Of a DNA stretch of 64,000 bases, positions 60,376-64,000 are shown piece by piece. The stretch is from Streptomyces griseus (GTDB taxonomy: Bacteria; Actinomycetota; Actinomycetes; Streptomycetales; Streptomycetaceae), in assembly GCF_900460065.1 (NCBI RefSeq), contig NZ_UAVD01000024.1, forward strand, positions 62,001 to 126,000, read 5' to 3'. A program made the translations under genes and the position numbers. Under the pieces are notes generated by a model. It worked only from the letters and a program-made list of their open reading frames with translations, did not search any database and was not told the DNA's origin. The stretch's first letter is position 1; the number at the start of each line of letters is the position of its first letter.

Positions 60376-61996
60376 ACGAGCGGGGTCGCGCTGTTCCTGA
60401 GGACGGGGCGGTGGACGGGGAAACGTGCGTGCCGGTCGCGAGCGAGAGCGCGTCCAGCGGGCGGTAGCGGACGCCCAGGGCGTCCAGCCGGGCGGTGTGG
60501 TGACGCAGCCGCTCGACGAACCCCGGCCAGTCGCCGCGCCCGCCGGACCAGGAACGGTCGGCCAGCGCGCAGAGCCGGGGAAAGGCGAGGTAGTCGATCT
60601 CCTCGGGGGTGCGGGCGTACTCGGTCCACACCTGGGCCTGGGTCCCGAGCACCCGGGCCCGCTCCGCCCTTGGCCAGTCCTCCGGGGCGGGTTCGTAGCC
60701 GTGGACCGTGTGCAGCGAGACCGGCGCGCCGGGCTGGGCGACGGGCTCGGCCGGGTCCCCGGACTGGGCGTAGTCGAGGTAGGTCGCCCGGTGGTGCGCG
60801 GCGACCACCTGGTGCCCCCGGCGGGCGGCGGCCCGCGCGTGCGAGGGGTCCCGCCAGGTCATCACCGTGAACTCCGGTGGGAGATCGGTCCCGTTCTCGA
60901 CCCAGCCGAGCGGAGTCCGGCCGCGCTCCACGAGGAACGCCCCGATCCGGCCCAGGAACCAGCCGTGCAACTCCGCGGGGCCGGCCAGTCCCAGCGCCGC
61001 CGCGCGTTCCCGGGCCGCCGGGCTGTCCTCCCACTCGGTGGTCGGGCACTCCTCACCCCCGATGTGGATGTACGGCGACGGGAAGACGTCCATCACCTCG
61101 TCCAGCACGGCCCGGCAGAAGTCGAAGACCCCCTCGTGCACGCCGAGGATCGTGTCGCACACCCCCCAGCGGGTCCACACGTCCAGCTCCCGCCCCGGGT
61201 GGTTGCCCAGCTCCGGATAGGCGGCGAGCGCGGCCCGCACATGGCCGGGCATCTCGATCTCCGGCACGACGGTGATCCCGCGCTCCGCCGCGTACCGCAC
61301 CAGGCCCCGCAACTCCGCCTTGGTGTACGAACCTTCGTGCGGCTCCGTGTCGAAGCGCGCCCCGTCCGGACCGGTCGGTCCCTGCTGCGACCCGGCCCTC
61401 CGGGAGCCGACCGAGATCAGCCGGGGGTAGGCGTCGACCGGCATCCGCCAGCCCTGGTCGTCGGTGAGGTGGAGGTGCAGGACGTTCAGTTTGTGCAGGG
61501 CCATCAGGTCCACGTACCGGCGTACGAAGCCGATCGGCTGGAAGCGCCGGGCCACGTCCAGCATCGCGCCGCGCCACGGCCGGTCCGGTACGTCGGTGAT
61601 CTCCACACACGGCGCCTCCCAGGACCCCACGCCCCGCGCCCCGCCCGACAGCGCCTCGGCGGGCAGCAGTTGGCGGATCGTCTGGACGCCCCGGAGCAGC
61701 CCGGTCGGGTGCGCGGCCCGCAGCTGGAGTGCCTCGGGGCCGACCGTGAGCCCGTACCCCTCCTCGCCGAGGCCGCCGAGCCGGTCGTCCAGCGCGAGGA
61801 CGATCCGGCCGTCCGGCGACGGGGCGAGGGGGAGTCCGGCGGGGCGGCCGACCAGGGAGCGCAGCAGCCCGGCCGCCGGCTCGGCGCCCGGCAGCGCCCG
61901 GACGGTGGTGTCCCGGTCGAGGGTGAGCCGGCCGCCCAGCGAGGAGATCCTGGTGGGCCGGGGGAGGAGGAAGAGGTCGGGGCGCGATACGGGCAC
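60374..61996 (-). CDS. GH20 beta-N-acetylhexosaminidase
   Basis: 540 residues from GTG 61996 after CGGAGG. The N-terminal GH20b domain (about 1-125) precedes the TIM barrel with DVARRFQPIGFVRRYVDLMA, HLTDDQGWRMPVDAYPRL, TVVPEIEMPGHVRAALAAYP and IHIGGEECPTTEW. The catalytic pair is normally Asp-Glu; here it is E315-E316. Substrate-assisted cleavage removes terminal GlcNAc or GalNAc. No clear signal peptide, so it may act on imported oligomers. It is 59 bases downstream of the sugar permease genes, suggesting one operon for amino-sugar oligosaccharides. Confidence 0.93.
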   Translation of the reverse strand: MPVSRPDLFLLPRPTRISSLGGRLTLDRDTTVRALPGAEPAAGLLRSLVGRPAGLPLAPSPDGRIVLALDDRLGGLGEEGYGLTVGPEALQLRAAHPTGLLRGVQTIRQLLPAEALSGGARGVGSWEAPCVEITDVPDRPWRGAMLDVARRFQPIGFVRRYVDLMALHKLNVLHLHLTDDQGWRMPVDAYPRLISVGSRRAGSQQGPTGPDGARFDTEPHEGSYTKAELRGLVRYAAERGITVVPEIEMPGHVRAALAAYPELGNHPGRELDVWTRWGVCDTILGVHEGVFDFCRAVLDEVMDVFPSPYIHIGGEECPTTEWEDSPAARERAAALGLAGPAELHGWFLGRIGAFLVERGRTPLGWVENGTDLPPEFTVMTWRDPSHARAAARRGHQVVAAHHRATYLDYAQSGDPAEPVAQPGAPVSLHTVHGYEPAPEDWPRAERARVLGTQAQVWTEYARTPEEIDYLAFPRLCALADRSWSGGRGDWPGFVERLRHHTARLDALGVRYRPLDALSLATGTHVSPSTAPSSGTARPRS

Positions 61997-62055
61997 GGGG
62001 GCCTCCGGATTCGGTTCGCGGGCGGGGCGGGCGGCGGAGGAGCGTCGCCGGCCGC

Positions 62056-62901
62056 TCAGCCCTTGACGGCACCGGCGGCGAAGCCGGACGTGACATGGCG
62101 CTGGAGCAGCAGGAAGATCACCAGGGCGGGCAGGGCGAAGAGGGTGGAGGCGGCCATCGTGGCGCCCCAGTCGGTGCCGAAGGTGTTCTGGAAGGACGAC
62201 AGCCAGACCGGCAGCGTCCGGTTGTCCTGCTGTTTGATGATCAGGAAGTTGGCGTAGGCGAACTCGTTCCAGGCGGTGATGAAGCCGAACAGCGAGGTCG
62301 CCATCAGCCCCGGGGCCAGCAACGGCATCGCCACGCGCCAGAACGCCCCCGTCCGGGTGCAGCCGTCGACCTGCGCGGCCTCCTCCAGCTCCGGCGGGAT
62401 CGTCCCGATGAAGCCGCGCAGCACCACCACCGTGAACGGCAGCGTGATCATGAAGTAGATCAGCGTCAGCGTCGGCAGCCGGTCGAGCATGCCGGTGTCC
62501 CGGGAGATGATGTAGACCGGGATGATCAGGGACTCCCAGGGCGCCATCTGCGCGATGAAGATCATCAGCATGAACTGCCGACGGCCCTTCCACCGCATCC
62601 GCGCCACCGCGTACGCCGCGCCCAGCGCCACCAGCAGCGCCAGCAGGACCGCCCCCAGGGTGACGAGGACGCTGTTGCGCCAGAACAGGGCGAACCCGTC
62701 GGCCTCCACCGCCCGCCGGAAGTGGTCGAGCGTCCACGTGTGCGGGAAGAGGTGCGGGTCGGCGGACCGGATGTCCTTCGACGGCTTGAAGGCCGTGGAG
62801 ACCATCCAGTAGACGGGGAAGAGGCAGACGACGACGGTCACGGCGGCGGCGATGTCCAGCGGAAGACGCCGGAGCCGGCGGCGCACGGCAGGTGAGTTCA
62901 T
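62056..62901 (-). CDS. Carbohydrate ABC transporter permease (MalG-type)
   Basis: 281 residues with six membrane helices. The EAA loop that contacts the ATPase is EEAAQVDGCTRTGAFWRVAMPLL. The N-terminal helix DIAAAVTVVVCLFPVYWMVSTAFK and the FMLMIFIAQMAPWESLIIPVYI segment are typical of CUT1 permeases. Its start overlaps the stop of the partner permease by ATGA. The ATPase is not in the window; in Streptomyces it is often the shared MsiK. Upstream of a GH20 gene, so chitobiose-like sugars are likely. Confidence 0.93.
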   Translation of the reverse strand: MNSPAVRRRLRRLPLDIAAAVTVVVCLFPVYWMVSTAFKPSKDIRSADPHLFPHTWTLDHFRRAVEADGFALFWRNSVLVTLGAVLLALLVALGAAYAVARMRWKGRRQFMLMIFIAQMAPWESLIIPVYIISRDTGMLDRLPTLTLIYFMITLPFTVVVLRGFIGTIPPELEEAAQVDGCTRTGAFWRVAMPLLAPGLMATSLFGFITAWNEFAYANFLIIKQQDNRTLPVWLSSFQNTFGTDWGATMAASTLFALPALVIFLLLQRHVTSGFAAGAVKG

Positions 62902-63890
62902 CGGGACTCGTCCTCCTGGCGGAGCAGCTGGCGGAAGGAGAGGACGAGCACCCCGGACATCAGGATCACGGTGACCATCGAGGCGGCCGAGCCGAGGTCG
63001 TACCGCTGGCCGGAGAGCGCGCTCTGCACGGCGTAGACCGGCAGGATCGTCGTGGCGTCGCCCGGTCCGCCCCGGGTCATCACCCAGATCTGGACGAACG
63101 CCTTGAACGTCCAGATCACCTCCAGTGACACCACCAGCAGGAAGATCGGCCGCAGGATCGGAAAGGTGACCGAGCGAAAGATCCGCCCCGCACCCGCCCC
63201 GTCCAGCCGCGCCGACTCGTACAGCTCCGGGGAGACGGTGGTCAGCGCCGAGTACAGGGTGACCGCGGCGAACGGCACCGACTGCCAGACGATCAGCGTC
63301 ACCAGGATCGCGAACGCCGCGGTGCCGTGGGCGAACCACGGATAGCGGTCGAAGGAGCCGAGGCCGAGTCCGGTCAGCGACCGGTTGACGATGCCGAACT
63401 CCGAGTGGAACAGCCACTGGAAGACCGTGGTGGCCGCCACCACCGGCATCGCCCAGGCCAGCACGAGCGAGCACAGCACCGCGGTTCGCCCGATCCGGCC
63501 CAGCCGCTCCACCATGAGGGCCACCAGCGTGGCGATCACCATGATCAGGGCCACGTTGATCGCCATGAAGAGGAAGGTGCGGCGGACCACCTCCCAGAAG
63601 CGGGGGTCCGCCAGCAGCGTCCGGTAGTTCCGCAGCCCGACGAACTCCGCGTCGCCGGAGATCAGTTGGCGCAGCCGGAAGTCCTGGAACGAGATCAGCA
63701 CGGCCCGCACCAGCGGATAGGCCAGCAGATAGAGCATGCCGCCGACGGCCGGGGCGACCAGGATGTACGGCCACAGGCGGTGGCCCCGGTCCGCTCCCTG
63801 CCGCCGGGGCGGGGTCTTGCGTACGGCGAGGCGCGGAGCCGGGCGTCGCCGGGGTGCGCGGGGTGCGGTCCGTTGGTCGACGACCGGCAC
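62898..63890 (-). CDS. Carbohydrate ABC transporter permease (MalF-type)
   Basis: 330 residues from GTG 63890, preceded by AAAGGAGG. A basic N-terminal tail (about 1-38) precedes six membrane helices: LWPYILVAPAVGGMLYLLAYPL, then FLFMAINVALIMVIATLVAL, VLAWAMPVVAATTVFQWLF and so on. The EAA motif is YESARLDGAGAGRIFRSVTFPIL. It pairs with the MalG-type permease to form the channel for a CUT1 importer. Confidence 0.93.
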   Translation of the reverse strand: MPVVDQRTAPRAPRRRPAPRLAVRKTPPRRQGADRGHRLWPYILVAPAVGGMLYLLAYPLVRAVLISFQDFRLRQLISGDAEFVGLRNYRTLLADPRFWEVVRRTFLFMAINVALIMVIATLVALMVERLGRIGRTAVLCSLVLAWAMPVVAATTVFQWLFHSEFGIVNRSLTGLGLGSFDRYPWFAHGTAAFAILVTLIVWQSVPFAAVTLYSALTTVSPELYESARLDGAGAGRIFRSVTFPILRPIFLLVVSLEVIWTFKAFVQIWVMTRGGPGDATTILPVYAVQSALSGQRYDLGSAASMVTVILMSGVLVLSFRQLLRQEDESR

Positions 63891-63934
63891 GGCACGCCTC
63901 CTTTCGTGGTCGGGGAGGAGAGGAACGGGCCGGG

Positions 63935-64000
63935 TCAGGAACCGGCGTTCATGGCCCGGGTGATGTCCTGCGAGGCCTTCGCCGCCTCCTTCGCCGCATC
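63935..64000 (-). CDS. C-terminal end of the ABC solute-binding protein (partial)
   Basis: The last 21 codons only: DAAKEAAKASQDITRAMNAG and a final Ser before TGA. The Ala/Lys helix is the usual C terminus of an extracellular sugar-binding lipoprotein. It sits 44 bases before the MalF-type permease in the same direction, which is the standard order for these operons. The binding domain lies outside the window. Confidence 0.7.
   Translation of the reverse strand, partial: DAAKEAAKASQDITRAMNAGS

Noticed and set aside
63891..63934. DasR operator for the amino-sugar transporter
   Set aside because: No TGGTCTAGACCA-like palindrome is visible in the short gap; the operon promoter lies outside the window.
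1..64000. CRISPR arrays, tRNA or rRNA genes
   Set aside because: No regularly spaced repeats or tRNA/rRNA-like sequences were seen; short tandem repeats (26644-26675, 47119-47160) are too short and unspaced.

Overview
The window is about 64 kb of very GC-rich DNA. Codon use is extreme at third positions, Shine-Dalgarno-coupled ATGA/GTGA overlaps are frequent, and many genes are typical of the genus (DUF2637 protein, PucR-type activator, RNase Sa-like secreted ribonuclease, mycothiol/F420-era redox enzymes, NgcEFG-like sugar ABC genes). This fits a Streptomyces chromosome outside the most conserved core. I see no tRNA, rRNA, CRISPR array, insertion sequence or integrase.

Layout. 1-10 kb: an Ada-AlkA repair fusion with a damaged glycosylase half, a DUF456 membrane protein, a TrmB/LuxR-type regulator, a PP2C-like phosphatase, a pyruvate:quinone oxidoreductase-type ThDP enzyme, a secreted RNase Sa homologue, an anti-sigma-type ATPase and a DUF2637 protein. 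10-13 kb: an FhuF-like [2Fe-2S] iron reductase with an iron box, a GntR regulator and a TPR-like protein. 13-22 kb: a purine-catabolism block made of a divergent PucR regulator, the three subunits of a xanthine dehydrogenase, an NCS2 purine permease and the XdhC cofactor-insertion protein. 22-37 kb: secreted enzymes (S8 protease, PGRP-like amidase, ExeM/NucH-like nuclease, GH5 cellulase), two nitroreductase-type proteins and a compact ACP / ketosynthase / alpha-beta hydrolase cassette. 37-47 kb: a DHA2 drug exporter coupled to a glutathionyl-hydroquinone-reductase-like protein, a DMT transporter, an AlkZ-like protein, a GAF-LuxR regulator divergent from two acyl-CoA synthetases, a GNAT acetyltransferase and a zinc-ribbon/Mrr-like protein.

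48-58.6 kb is the most interesting part. Glyoxylate carboligase (gcl) at the left and tartronate-semialdehyde reductase plus hydroxypyruvate isomerase at the right form the glyoxylate-to-glycerate route that ends purine/allantoin degradation. Both promoters carry the same pair of 15-bp palindromes with identical 21-bp centre spacing, so they almost certainly share one regulator. Between them sit a catalase and a five-gene operon that I read as an unusual RiPP (lanthipeptide-like) system. It has three paralogous precursor peptides whose middle is a run of alternating Cys and Ser/Thr, a HopA1-type lyase, and a single protein that joins an RRE-like domain, a kinase and a LanC-type cyclase. The Cys-rich core lies between a conserved N-terminal strand and a conserved C-terminal helix, and no transporter or protease is nearby. 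This does not match the lanthipeptide class I-V layouts I know.

58.8-64 kb: a carbohydrate-use block on the minus strand with a GH16 enzyme carrying a CBM, a GH20 beta-N-acetylhexosaminidase, two sugar ABC permeases and the end of a solute-binding protein, probably for amino-sugar oligomers. Strong GC-rich hairpin terminators separate most transcription units.
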